Positions 7,946 through 17,267 of a DNA stretch of 61,591 nt are shown here, piece by piece; the stretch's first letter is position 1; each line of letters starts with the position of its first letter. The translations under genes and the position numbers were made by a program. Origin of the DNA: CAJWPI01 sp964571215. Lineage in GTDB: Bacteria; Pseudomonadota; Gammaproteobacteria; Magnimaribacterales; Magnimaribacteraceae. The stretch lies in the NCBI GenBank assembly GCA_964571215.1, contig CAZMZZ010000003.1, positions 1 through 61,591 of the forward strand, given 5' to 3'. The notes under the pieces are model-generated. The model ran no database searches, was not told where the DNA came from, and worked only from the letters and a program-made list of their open reading frames with translations.

Positions 7946-9673
7946 ATGATTAAAAAATTTATATTTTTAGTAGTAGTTTTAGCAAACAGTCTAAATGTTT
8001 TTGGTCAGACAGAAGAATTACCTATATTTGACTACAATTCAATTTATCATCCAGAAATTGGAAAAGAAGGAATGGTGGTTAGCCAAAGGAAAATAGCTAG
8101 CCAGATAGGGTCAGAGATATTAAGTCAAGGTGGAAATGCAGTAGATGCTGCAGTAGCAACAGCCTTAGCTTTAGCGGTAGTGTTGCCAAGAGCAGGAAAT
8201 CTTGGAGGCGGAGGTTTTATGATTGTGTATTTAGCTGAAGAAAAAGAAACTTTAGCTATAGATTACAGAGAAAGGGCTCCTGCTGGTGCTACTCGAGATA
8301 TGTTTTTAGATGAATCTGGAAGTTATGACAAGGACAAGGCCCGATATTCGTTATCATCTTCAGGAGTTCCCGGTACAGTAGCTGGTTTAGCTTATGCTTT
8401 AGAAAACTATGGCACCCTTTCATGGTCCGAGGTTATAGATCCTGCTTTTAGATTAGCCCATCAAGGCTTTGAAGTTTCTCATGATTTTTCACATGTATTG
8501 GATAGATATAAAAAAAGATTAACTGAGGATAGTGCAACTGCCAAAGCCTACTACAAAGAAGATGGTAATTCCTACCTCCCTGGAGAAATCATCAAGTTAC
8601 CTGATTTAGCTTCCACTTTAAAAGAACTAAAAGAAGAAGGACCTAAAGCTTTTTATGAGGGAGATATAGCAGATAAGATTGTAGCTGCCATGGAAAAAGA
8701 CAAAGGATTAATAACTCATAATGATTTAAAGAGTTACTCTGTTTCATTAAGAAGGCCTGTCGAAGGAAGTTATAGAGGTTATAAGATAGTTTCAATGCCA
8801 CCCAGTAGTTCTGGAGGTATACATTTGATACAGATGTTAAATATATTAGAAGCACATAACTTAGAAGAAATGGGTTTTGGTAGTAGCGAAAGCATCCACT
8901 TACTTGCGGAGGTTATGAAAAGAGCTTTTGCAGATAGGAGTAAGTATTTGGGGGACTCTGATTTTGTATATGTTCCTCAAGAAGGCTTAATAAGTAAGTC
9001 CTATGCACAAGAATTGAATAAAAAGATAAAATCTTTTAGGGCAACACCTTCTAAAGAGATTAAAGGAGGAAATCCTTTTAGGTATGAAAGTCCAGACACA
9101 ACACATTTCTCAGTTATGGATAAAGAAGGGAACGCAGTTTCAAATACTTATACACTAAATTCTTCATTTGGATCAGGGATTGTAATTCCTGGTACAGGTA
9201 TTCTTATGAATAACGAGATGGATGATTTTTCTTCTAAACCAGGAGTTCCAAATCAATTCGGGCTTATCGGAGCAGAGGCAAATGCAATTGAACCTTATAA
9301 AAGACCTTTAAGTTCTATGACTCCAACAATGGTCTTTAAAGGAGGGGAGCCTTATTTAATTCTTGGAAGCCCTGGTGGCCCTACTATTATTACTGCAGTT
9401 TTGCAGGTTATCATAAATGTTATAGACCATAAGATGAATGTTGCAGAGGCTGTTGTTAGCCCTCGTCTTCATCATCAATGGACTCCAGATATTTTGTATT
9501 CAGAAAAAGGTTTTAGTGCTGATACAAAAAAAATTCTTGAAAAGAAAGGTCAAAATTTAAATCAGACAAGAGCCATGGGAAGTGTTCAAGCTATTTTATT
9601 TGATGATGGATATTTTTATGGAGCTGCTGATCCTAGACGTCCTGATTCAGGAGCTATTGCAGTTAGCCCTTAA
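7946..9673 (+). CDS. ggt: Gamma-glutamyltransferase, periplasmic (GGT1)
   Basis: Ntn-hydrolase of 575 aa that cleaves glutathione and other gamma-glutamyl compounds. A signal peptide covers residues 1-20. By alignment from memory to E. coli GGT, Thr385 is the autoprocessing/catalytic Thr (E. coli T391). Arg108, Thr403, Asn405, Asp427, Ser456-Ser457 and Gly477-Gly478 match R114, T409, N411, D433, S462-S463 and G483-G484. The one visible change is Glu424 where E. coli has Gln430. The length is normal for an unprocessed precursor. It is the middle gene of the operon with the serine hydrolase and GGT2. Confidence 0.95.
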   Translation: MIKKFIFLVVVLANSLNVFGQTEELPIFDYNSIYHPEIGKEGMVVSQRKIASQIGSEILSQGGNAVDAAVATALALAVVLPRAGNLGGGGFMIVYLAEEKETLAIDYRERAPAGATRDMFLDESGSYDKDKARYSLSSSGVPGTVAGLAYALENYGTLSWSEVIDPAFRLAHQGFEVSHDFSHVLDRYKKRLTEDSATAKAYYKEDGNSYLPGEIIKLPDLASTLKELKEEGPKAFYEGDIADKIVAAMEKDKGLITHNDLKSYSVSLRRPVEGSYRGYKIVSMPPSSSGGIHLIQMLNILEAHNLEEMGFGSSESIHLLAEVMKRAFADRSKYLGDSDFVYVPQEGLISKSYAQELNKKIKSFRATPSKEIKGGNPFRYESPDTTHFSVMDKEGNAVSNTYTLNSSFGSGIVIPGTGILMNNEMDDFSSKPGVPNQFGLIGAEANAIEPYKRPLSSMTPTMVFKGGEPYLILGSPGGPTIITAVLQVIINVIDHKMNVAEAVVSPRLHHQWTPDILYSEKGFSADTKKILEKKGQNLNQTRAMGSVQAILFDDGYFYGAADPRRPDSGAIAVSP

Positions 9674-9685
9674 CTTTAAATTTAA

Positions 9686-11386
9686 ATGTTAAAAAAGTAT
9701 CTCTTTTTTCTTTTCTTAGTAATTTTTACAAATACTAAATTACTAACTCAAACCACCTTAGATTATGACCATCGAGTTCATCCTGAAATTGCTGAAAATT
9801 TTATGGTTGTTAGCCAAAACTCTTCAGCTACAGATACTGGCTATGAAATACTTTCTAAAGGTGGGAATGCTATCGACGCAGCGGTTGCCGTTGGCTTTGC
9901 TTTAGCCGTAACTTTACCTCGGGCAGGCAATATTGGTGGTGGGGGTTTTATGTTAATTTATAAAGCTGATTCTGGAGAGGTACAATCAATCGATTATAGA
10001 TCCGCAGCTCCAAGATTAGCCAAAAGTGAAATGTATTTAACTGATTCAGATTTTATAAGATTTGGAAATATCGTAAATGCTGTTCCAGGGACAGTAGCAG
10101 GTCTTATTAAAGCCCACAGAGAACATGGCAAACTTCCTTTAACAACTGTTTTAAAACCTGCTATAGAACTTGCAAGAAAGGGTTATAAGGTACCTTACGA
10201 TTTAAATTATGCTCTAAGCTGGGCTAAGGGTCCTCTAAAAGTAAATGAAGCTTCTAATAAGAAATTTTTTAATAATTCGAATAAACCTTTATCAGCAGGA
10301 TCTATTTTTAAACAACCTAATCTTGCTAAATCTTTATCCTTGATAGGCAGGAAAGGAGAAAAGGCTTTCTATGAAGAAGATATAGCTGAATGGATTGTAG
10401 AAGATGCGAAGTTGAATGGAGGACTGATAAGAAAAGAAGATCTTAAGAGTTATGAGGCCAAAAGCAGAAAGCCGATAGAGACCACTTATAGAGGATATAA
10501 AATAGTTTCTATGCCCCCAGCAGCTAGTGGAGGTCTTGTTTTACTACAAACCTTAAATATCTTAGAGAATTTTGATCTTTCTGAATTTGGTCACAACTCA
10601 GCTTCTTCACTTCATGTTCTCTCAGAAGCTATGGTTAGAGCATATGCTGACAGAACTCGTTTTCATGGAGATCCAGACTTTTACCAAGTTCCTATAAAAA
10701 GCTTATTGGATAAGGAATATGCCAAAGAAAGAGCAGATACTATTAGTTTATTCCAGAAAACTCCTCCAAATAAGATTTTTCCAGGTAAAGGTATTCAACT
10801 TGATGAAAGTCCAGACACTACCCATTTTTCTATCGTTGATTCTGAAGGTAATGCAGTTGCAAATACCTATACTTTGGGTTCATCTTTTGGATCAGGGGTC
10901 ACTGTATCCAAGGGAGGTTTTCTATTAAATAATCAGATGAGAAATTTTTCTCATCTCTACTCAAAATCTGAAGAAATATCATTGAGTACAAGTAAAGCTA
11001 ATAGATTAGAACCTGGTAAAAGAATGATTAGTACTCAAACCCCAACCTTAGTATTTAATCCAGAAGGCAATTTGGAGATGATTCTAGGTTCTCCTGGAGG
11101 AGGAAGAATTCCCAATATCATAACCCAAGTAATTTCTAATGTTATTGATCATAAGCTTGGATTTGGAGAGGCAGTGATGTCTCCAAGAATAAATCAAAGA
11201 GTAAGAGAAGATTTGGAGATGGAAACAGGTTTCAGTCCAGACACCTTATCAATTCTTAGACAGAAGGGTCATACAGTAAACTCTTCAACTACTATGGGTA
11301 GTGTTCAGGCCATTTTCATAAAAGAAGGTTATCTTTACGGTGTTTCAGACACAAGAAGACCTGGAGCAAAAGCAAAAGGCAATTAG
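9686..11386 (+). CDS. Divergent gamma-glutamyltransferase paralogue (GGT2)
   Basis: 566-aa paralogue of the preceding gene with signal peptide at 1-21 and catalytic Thr378. Arg105, Thr396 and Gln417 are kept. Several gamma-glutamyl-binding positions differ from E. coli GGT: Gly398 for N411, Arg419-Asn420 for D432-D433, and Ser449-Thr450 for S462-S463. D433 normally binds the substrate alpha-amino group, and an engineered D433N change in E. coli GGT is reported to give cephalosporin-acylase-like activity. This protein is therefore probably a processed Ntn-hydrolase with a different acyl specificity. It lies 12 nt after GGT1 and ends next to the convergent transporter gene. Confidence 0.9.
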   Translation: MLKKYLFFLFLVIFTNTKLLTQTTLDYDHRVHPEIAENFMVVSQNSSATDTGYEILSKGGNAIDAAVAVGFALAVTLPRAGNIGGGGFMLIYKADSGEVQSIDYRSAAPRLAKSEMYLTDSDFIRFGNIVNAVPGTVAGLIKAHREHGKLPLTTVLKPAIELARKGYKVPYDLNYALSWAKGPLKVNEASNKKFFNNSNKPLSAGSIFKQPNLAKSLSLIGRKGEKAFYEEDIAEWIVEDAKLNGGLIRKEDLKSYEAKSRKPIETTYRGYKIVSMPPAASGGLVLLQTLNILENFDLSEFGHNSASSLHVLSEAMVRAYADRTRFHGDPDFYQVPIKSLLDKEYAKERADTISLFQKTPPNKIFPGKGIQLDESPDTTHFSIVDSEGNAVANTYTLGSSFGSGVTVSKGGFLLNNQMRNFSHLYSKSEEISLSTSKANRLEPGKRMISTQTPTLVFNPEGNLEMILGSPGGGRIPNIITQVISNVIDHKLGFGEAVMSPRINQRVREDLEMETGFSPDTLSILRQKGHTVNSSTTMGSVQAIFIKEGYLYGVSDTRRPGAKAKGN

Positions 11387-11387
11387 A

Positions 11388-12827
11388 TTATAATAAGAAG
11401 AAAGGAACAAGGAACACAGCTACTAAAGATACCAATAAAACACCAATCAAATTTAGTAAGAAACCTGCTCTTGCCATCTGAGGAACTTTAATAAGACCAG
11501 AACCGAACACTATAGCATTTGGTGGGGTAGCGACTGGAAGCATAAAAGCACAACTGGCAGCGATAGCTACTGCTGCAGTCACCAACAAGGGGTCAAAGTT
11601 TGATTGGATAGCTATAGCAGCTACCACAGGCATAAAAGTTGCGGTAGTAGCCATATTGGAAGTAAGTTCAGTTAAAAATATTATAAGAGCAACTACTAGA
11701 ACTATTATTAAAACGGTACTGATTCCGCCTGGTATAAGACTTCCTAACCATACTGCAAGCCCCGAACTCTGAACAGCATTAGCAAGACTTAAACCACCTC
11801 CAAATAAGACAAGCAAACCCCATGGAACATTTTTTTGGGCATCTTTCCATTCTAGTAATACTTTTTGAGGTTTACCGCTAGGTAATAGGAAAAGTATTAG
11901 TGCTGATATCATAGCTATGCCAGCATCTGACAAATACCCCAGTCCAGGCAAATCATCCAAAATCGTTCTAAACATCCATGCTAAGGCAGTGAATAGAAAA
12001 ACATAAAAAACTTTTACTTCTGGACCCTGGAATTTTCCCAATTCAACTTTGAGATCAGCTAAGAGTTTTTTTGTTTCTGGAGAAGTTTCAAACGAAATGG
12101 GGAAAACAATTCTTGTGAGTATTAACCAACTAATTGGGAGCATAGTTGCACTTAATGGAACTCCAACCATCATCCAGTCAGTAAAGCTAATATCTAGATT
12201 ATAGTTATCTGACATGAAAGCCGCTAACATTCCATTAGGTCCAGTACCTATTAATGTAGACATCCCTCCTATAGTGGCTCCGTAGGCTATACCTAACAGT
12301 AGAGCTAGTTGAAAATTGTTTGCTTCTTTATCGGAAAGATTTTTAACTGTGTCTTTAACAACAGTAATTACAGCTAAACCAATTGGCAGTAGCATTATTG
12401 TAGTAGCAGTATTCATTACCCACATACTTATTAGAGCTGCTGTCAGCATAAACCCTCCGACCAGAGAAGCTCCGTTAGAACCTGCAAAATCTAATACAAC
12501 TAGGGCTATTCTTTTATGTAAATCCCATTTTTGAATAGCTGTTGCTATAAGAAAACCTCCAAAAAAAAGATAGATTGTTTTATTTGCGTAAGGGGATGCA
12601 GCACTTTGAATATCAACTATTCCTAAAAGAGGAAATAAAGCTAAAGGAACTAATGCTGTTACAGCAACTGGAAGAGCTTCAGTAGCCCACCAAATTCCCA
12701 TTAAAAGAAAAAGGGCAGCAGTTTTATGTCCTTCAGGAGATAAGTTTTCCGGAGTAGGAAAAAGTAACACTAAGACTGCTACTACTAATCCAAGAAGGAA
12801 TCCAAAATTTTCTTTTATAAGCGACAT
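11388..12827 (-). CDS. DASS/SLC13-family sodium:dicarboxylate-type symporter
   Basis: Integral membrane protein of 479 aa with about 11-12 hydrophobic segments. The two signature regions of the divalent anion:Na+ symporter family are visible: an IGTGPNG-like loop near residue 190 and a VATPPNAIVFGSG loop near 430. Members import C4-dicarboxylates, citrate or sulfate with Na+. It lies downstream of a TonB receptor on the same strand but beyond a terminator, so it may be expressed partly by read-through. Confidence 0.88.
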   Translation of the reverse strand: MSLIKENFGFLLGLVVAVLVLLFPTPENLSPEGHKTAALFLLMGIWWATEALPVAVTALVPLALFPLLGIVDIQSAASPYANKTIYLFFGGFLIATAIQKWDLHKRIALVVLDFAGSNGASLVGGFMLTAALISMWVMNTATTIMLLPIGLAVITVVKDTVKNLSDKEANNFQLALLLGIAYGATIGGMSTLIGTGPNGMLAAFMSDNYNLDISFTDWMMVGVPLSATMLPISWLILTRIVFPISFETSPETKKLLADLKVELGKFQGPEVKVFYVFLFTALAWMFRTILDDLPGLGYLSDAGIAMISALILFLLPSGKPQKVLLEWKDAQKNVPWGLLVLFGGGLSLANAVQSSGLAVWLGSLIPGGISTVLIIVLVVALIIFLTELTSNMATTATFMPVVAAIAIQSNFDPLLVTAAVAIAASCAFMLPVATPPNAIVFGSGLIKVPQMARAGFLLNLIGVLLVSLVAVFLVPFFLL

Positions 12828-12842
12828 CTATTCCACTTTAAA

Positions 12843-12870
12843 TAAAAAAGGGAGCAAATGCTCCCTTTTT
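12843..12870 (-). terminator. Rho-independent terminator after the TonB receptor
   Basis: A GGGAGC/GCTCCC stem at 12850-12865 with a 4-nt loop is flanked by A-rich and T-rich runs, so it can act on the minus strand after the receptor gene. On that strand the stem is followed by a run of six T. Confidence 0.85.
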
Positions 12871-12882
12871 AAGACTTAATGC

Positions 12883-15840
12883 CTATTTCATTTTTACTTG
12901 GAAATCTACGTAGTAGTATCTACCATAATCTTGATGAGCATCAGCATAGTATCCATAATACCTATCTGCTGTAGGAGCCCTCTCATCCTCAAGATTTTTT
13001 ACAGCAAATCTAATTCTCGCTTTATGTCCGCTTAATTCAGGAAGATCATAAGTCATTGTTAGATCCATAGTAGTCATACTAGGAACAAGATAAGGTACAC
13101 CATTTTTCGTGCCTAAAGAGGTCTGCACGAATGACCCTTTCTTAAGTCCAGTTAAAGAAACCCCATAAGGTCCTTTATCCCAAGATAATCTTAAAGAATG
13201 TTTGTTGTCATAGATGCCGTCTTTTTCGAGTAGATCACCAAAACCTTTTAAAGGAATAGATTCTGGGATTTCACCGCTGTCTTTTTTAGCTTGAAGGGCA
13301 GCAAATTCTCCACTCGCTTTTTGTTCGTATTTATCTAGAAACGTTCCATTGTATCTAAAATCGAAATCACCAAAGTCGGTTTCAATATTGTAGTAAACAC
13401 CAACATCAGTACCTTCAAGAGTTCTTAAAGCCATGTTGGTATAATCATTTTTGATATATTTAATATCCCCGAAAGGACATACACCAGCTGCAGCAAAACC
13501 AGCTGCATCACCTGCATCAGGAGCTTCCCTTACAACTAGAGGGTCTCCAACAAAGGTATCACAATTGTTGGTTCCATTTGCAAATCGTAAAAGCATATCA
13601 TTAACTGTTTGATTTTCACGACCAAACAAGCCTATAGTTTTGTCTTTTTCCAGACTCCAAGCATCAACAGTAACTATTAGATTGTCTGTTGGGGTTAGAA
13701 CTACACCAAAAGAATCGTTATCTGATTCTTCTGCATCAAGGCCTGCCGCACCAGTAGCCATTCTTTGAATCGTGTATCTTGAATCAGAATCAATCACATT
13801 TTCAACACTTTGCACTGCATTCACTTGAAATGCCGCTCTGTCATATCTTGTTCCTGATCTTACAACGGTCTTTTCATTAACTTGAATAATATTAGGAGCT
13901 CTAAAGGATGTTGAAACAGAGGCTCTTATAGCCATCCATGGAGCTACATCCCAGCCTAAGGCAATTTTACCAACCGTTGCTGAACCAAAGTCAGAGTAGT
14001 CTTCATTTCTAACAGCTAATTGCATGTTCATTGATTCAGTTAAAGGAATTTGTAATTCTGAAAAGATAGAAGTAACGTCCCTTGATCCTGAAACATCACC
14101 TGTAGGTGATGAATTGAGAACGTCTGCAACTAATGGGTAAGTATCACCTTCATAATCGGTGTAGGTAATCGTTCCGTCTAATCTCGGATCTCTGTCATCT
14201 TCCATTTCTTCATCACGATATTCAAATCCAAATAAGAGGCCTACATCTCCTGCTGGAAGTGTCATGAATTCGTTATTAGCCATTTTAAAATCAAACATTG
14301 TCAGTTCGCTTGAACCTTTTCTATAAACAGAAATCAATGTTCTTTCAATGTTAGAATTCTGACCTGCACTAAATGGGTTATAAGCAGCTGGAGTTGAGTC
14401 CCACAAAGCTTCTTTTAAAAGATTATTAGACATTCTATTACTTGTTACATCATCAGCTTCAGCTTTAGAAGTTACAAAAGCCGTTTCCCAATCCCAAGCA
14501 CCTCTTGTACCTCTGAAACCTTGAAGAAATCTGTAAGTATCTTTTTGTACATTTACTAATCTTTGTTTTTCCATGTAACGATAATTATCGATATACAATT
14601 CCCATCCACCAAACAATACAGTTCCATCTGCTAGAGACATTTGGTTCAACCAATAGTTATCTGGACCCACTCTATGCTTTGAAGACGAAAAGGCATATGA
14701 AGCATGAGCCGTTCTATCACTCTCTGAGGTGTAAAAACCTAGTTCAGTAAATGCCTCAGTACCATTACCCATATCATGGTTGATAAACATTACAACATTC
14801 ATTCTTTCAAGTTCAGATCTAACATCTGTGGGGCCCCAGAAATTACTTCTTATTGCGCCGTTCCCATCTTGAGCAATACAAGTGCCATAGCCTGTATCAA
14901 ACACTTGTCCTCCTTGACTTGAACGATTGCTACAACGTGCATCTCCTAAAGGAAAAACTTCAAATTCACCATTTGAATCGGTGAAAACATGATTATAGGG
15001 ATTGCTACTTCCATGCTCACTACTCTTTACCATATCAAACTGGCCGTACCAGGAGTGAGAACTTAAGTTTCTAAAAGAAGTGCTTGTTTTCCAAGGCGAA
15101 TCATCATCAACAAAAGGTCTATGATCTCCTGCTCCCCATCTTGGGTCCTCTTGTGCATTTATGTTATCGCGGTCGTAGTAGTCAAAAAACACAGCTACAT
15201 TGGTAGCTCCATCATTAAAGAATGACCCCCATTTCACAGTTAATTTACTGTCTTCAGCGCTAAAGTGATCATATCCAGTAACTTTAGATCTAACTGTTAA
15301 GCCTTCAAAATCTCTCTGTAAAACATTGTTAATAACACCTGCTACTGCATCAGCGCCATAAATAGCTGAAGCACCATCACGTAAAATTTCCAGTCTATCT
15401 ATTCCAGTTACTGGGATTAAGTTTGAGTTAACGCTTGTTGTTGGGACATAATCTCCACCAATTAACTCAGTTTGATACCCAGGTGAGCTGACTAACCTTC
15501 TTCCATTAAGAAGGGTAAGAGTATTACCTACACCTAAGTTCCTTAAGTTGTAGGCTCCCATATCCCCACGTGAAGCATTTACGCCTCCGGAAGCATCTTC
15601 TGCTTCAGTAAAATAGTTCTGTCCCTGTTCTACTATGTTTTCCAGCAAGTCATCACCGGAATCTGCCCCTATAGCTTCTATATCAGCTCCAGAGATAATT
15701 GAAACGGGTAAGGCACCTGTAATTTTAGCTCCCTTAATTTGACTTCCCGTTACTACCACTTCCTCCACTTCATCTTCGGCTGCAAGCAATATGCCTGATA
15801 AAGGAAGAAGAAAAATAACTAAAAACTTTAATAAATTCAT
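12883..15840 (-). CDS. TonB-dependent outer-membrane receptor
   Basis: 985-aa TonB-dependent receptor. The chosen ATG at 15840 is preceded five bases away by GGGGA. An in-frame TTG twelve bases further upstream overlaps that ribosome site and is unlikely. A signal peptide (about residues 1-20) is followed by a TonB-box-like EEVVVTG. The plug domain shows LRNLG, LLNGRRL and GASAIYGADAVAGVIN motifs, and the beta-barrel ends in an aromatic-rich strand. It takes up a large or scarce substrate with energy from TonB. The architecture resembles receptors annotated for carbohydrates or peptides more than classical siderophore receptors, but the substrate is unknown. Confidence 0.92.
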   Translation of the reverse strand: MNLLKFLVIFLLPLSGILLAAEDEVEEVVVTGSQIKGAKITGALPVSIISGADIEAIGADSGDDLLENIVEQGQNYFTEAEDASGGVNASRGDMGAYNLRNLGVGNTLTLLNGRRLVSSPGYQTELIGGDYVPTTSVNSNLIPVTGIDRLEILRDGASAIYGADAVAGVINNVLQRDFEGLTVRSKVTGYDHFSAEDSKLTVKWGSFFNDGATNVAVFFDYYDRDNINAQEDPRWGAGDHRPFVDDDSPWKTSTSFRNLSSHSWYGQFDMVKSSEHGSSNPYNHVFTDSNGEFEVFPLGDARCSNRSSQGGQVFDTGYGTCIAQDGNGAIRSNFWGPTDVRSELERMNVVMFINHDMGNGTEAFTELGFYTSESDRTAHASYAFSSSKHRVGPDNYWLNQMSLADGTVLFGGWELYIDNYRYMEKQRLVNVQKDTYRFLQGFRGTRGAWDWETAFVTSKAEADDVTSNRMSNNLLKEALWDSTPAAYNPFSAGQNSNIERTLISVYRKGSSELTMFDFKMANNEFMTLPAGDVGLLFGFEYRDEEMEDDRDPRLDGTITYTDYEGDTYPLVADVLNSSPTGDVSGSRDVTSIFSELQIPLTESMNMQLAVRNEDYSDFGSATVGKIALGWDVAPWMAIRASVSTSFRAPNIIQVNEKTVVRSGTRYDRAAFQVNAVQSVENVIDSDSRYTIQRMATGAAGLDAEESDNDSFGVVLTPTDNLIVTVDAWSLEKDKTIGLFGRENQTVNDMLLRFANGTNNCDTFVGDPLVVREAPDAGDAAGFAAAGVCPFGDIKYIKNDYTNMALRTLEGTDVGVYYNIETDFGDFDFRYNGTFLDKYEQKASGEFAALQAKKDSGEIPESIPLKGFGDLLEKDGIYDNKHSLRLSWDKGPYGVSLTGLKKGSFVQTSLGTKNGVPYLVPSMTTMDLTMTYDLPELSGHKARIRFAVKNLEDERAPTADRYYGYYADAHQDYGRYYYVDFQVKMK

Positions 15841-15901
15841 ATAATTCCCCAAGTCTTAAAAAAAATCTGCAAATGAAAACCAATTATCACATAAATGCTT
15901 C

Positions 15902-16789
15902 GTGAAGACTAAATATTTATTATCACTGGATGGTGGTGGAGTAAGAGCTGTAGCTTCAGTCATATTTCTTAGTCACCTTGAAAGGAATTTATCAGTTAAT
16001 TTATCAGAAAAATTTGATTTTTTTATTGGGACTTCTGCTGGGGCTATTATTGCTATGGGCTTAGCTATAAGGGGAATGGATTCAGAAGACCTCATTGATC
16101 TTTGGTCTGAAAGTAATCTGAATAAAATTATGGAAACTTCAAACTGGGATAATGCTTTAGGGTTAATGCAAATGAGCTCAAAATATGATGGTATAGGAAA
16201 GAAGCAGTTGTTAGAAAATTATTTTGGCGGCTTATCTTTAGGAGATGCTAAAAAACCTGTTGCTGTCACAAGTTATGACATAGAAGCAAGAAATCCCGTC
16301 CTTTTAACTTCTTATGATCATCCAGAAATCTCTGTAGTAGATGCTGGAAATGCTTCTAGTGCAGCTCCCATATACTATCCCACTGCCAAAGTAGGAGAAA
16401 GGTATCTTATAGATGGAGGAATTGTTGCTAATCACCCTGTCCTTCATGGGTATGTAGAAGCTAAGAAACTTTATCCAAACCATCAAATAAAGGTACTAAG
16501 TATTGGTACAGGCCTAAACAAGAGACCTTTAAAGGGTAAAGCATCACAAAAATGGGGACTGATTGGATGGATAATGCATGACCTTTTTGGATTGATGCTA
16601 GAGAGCAGTCTCGACCATGAACTTGCTGCAGAATTAATAGGTAAAGAATACTTAAGAGTAAACTCGCCTATAGGCCCTGTTAATAGAAGACTTGACGATA
16701 AGAGCAGTTCAAATTTAAAGAAAATAAAGGAAATGGGGGAGTCTTGGTGGAGAGATTTTGGAGATTCTACCTTGCAACTATTAAACTAA
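15902..16789 (+). CDS. Patatin-like phospholipase
   Basis: 295-aa patatin family acyl hydrolase. The oxyanion-hole GGGVRA lies at residues 11-16, the nucleophile motif GTSAG at 43-47 (Ser45), and the catalytic Asp at 171 in DGG. It is predicted to release fatty acids from membrane lipids. No signal peptide is seen. The GTG start is accepted because no other in-frame start exists upstream and the patatin core begins five residues in. No clear ribosome site is visible. It is divergent from the TonB receptor and leads a three-gene operon. Confidence 0.88.
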   Translation: MKTKYLLSLDGGGVRAVASVIFLSHLERNLSVNLSEKFDFFIGTSAGAIIAMGLAIRGMDSEDLIDLWSESNLNKIMETSNWDNALGLMQMSSKYDGIGKKQLLENYFGGLSLGDAKKPVAVTSYDIEARNPVLLTSYDHPEISVVDAGNASSAAPIYYPTAKVGERYLIDGGIVANHPVLHGYVEAKKLYPNHQIKVLSIGTGLNKRPLKGKASQKWGLIGWIMHDLFGLMLESSLDHELAAELIGKEYLRVNSPIGPVNRRLDDKSSSNLKKIKEMGESWWRDFGDSTLQLLN

Positions 16790-16793
16790 AGAC

Positions 16794-17267
16794 ATGAATT
16801 ATCTAGGCATTATATTTCTGTTTTTCCTTATCACCTTCTTTAATCAATCCTTTAGTGATCAAGAGACTTTTTACAATGAAGAAGCAAATGCAAAAAAGGA
16901 ATTATCACTTAGCCTGATAGAGGCTAAGGCAAAAGACACTTACTTATTATTAGAATTTGGAGCTAATTATTGTCCTGACTGCAGACAATTAGCTAGACTC
17001 TTTAAGACGAGAGAAATTAGAGAGTGGTTAAACAAACATTTAATTGTTTTACCTATTGATGTGGGGATGAGTCATGAGAAAAACAGAGATATCTCGAAAA
17101 AATATGGGGATCCAGTAGAATCAGGCATTCCATCATTGGTTCTACTCGATGCTTCAGGAGTGATGGCTTTTGCTACTACAAATGGAGAGTTAGCTCAAGC
17201 AAGAAACGTAGAAAAAGAAGAATTGTTGGAGTGGTTAAAAATAAATCTTGGACCTTTACTAAAGTGA
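16794..17267 (+). CDS. Exported thioredoxin-like protein
   Basis: 157-aa protein with a signal peptide (about 1-21) and a thioredoxin-like core. The redox motif CPDC sits at residues 60-63 after LLEFGANY, and a cis-Pro candidate lies in GIPSLVLL. It resembles thioredoxin_7/DsbD-gamma-like proteins, so it probably acts in periplasmic thiol exchange. It starts 4 nt after the patatin stop and shares a GTGA overlap with the next gene, indicating translational coupling. Confidence 0.8.
   Translation: MNYLGIIFLFFLITFFNQSFSDQETFYNEEANAKKELSLSLIEAKAKDTYLLLEFGANYCPDCRQLARLFKTREIREWLNKHLIVLPIDVGMSHEKNRDISKKYGDPVESGIPSLVLLDASGVMAFATTNGELAQARNVEKEELLEWLKINLGPLLK

Noticed and set aside
12316..12534. Open frame antisense to the DASS transporter
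   Set aside because: No independent evidence; the membrane transporter reading is clearly right.
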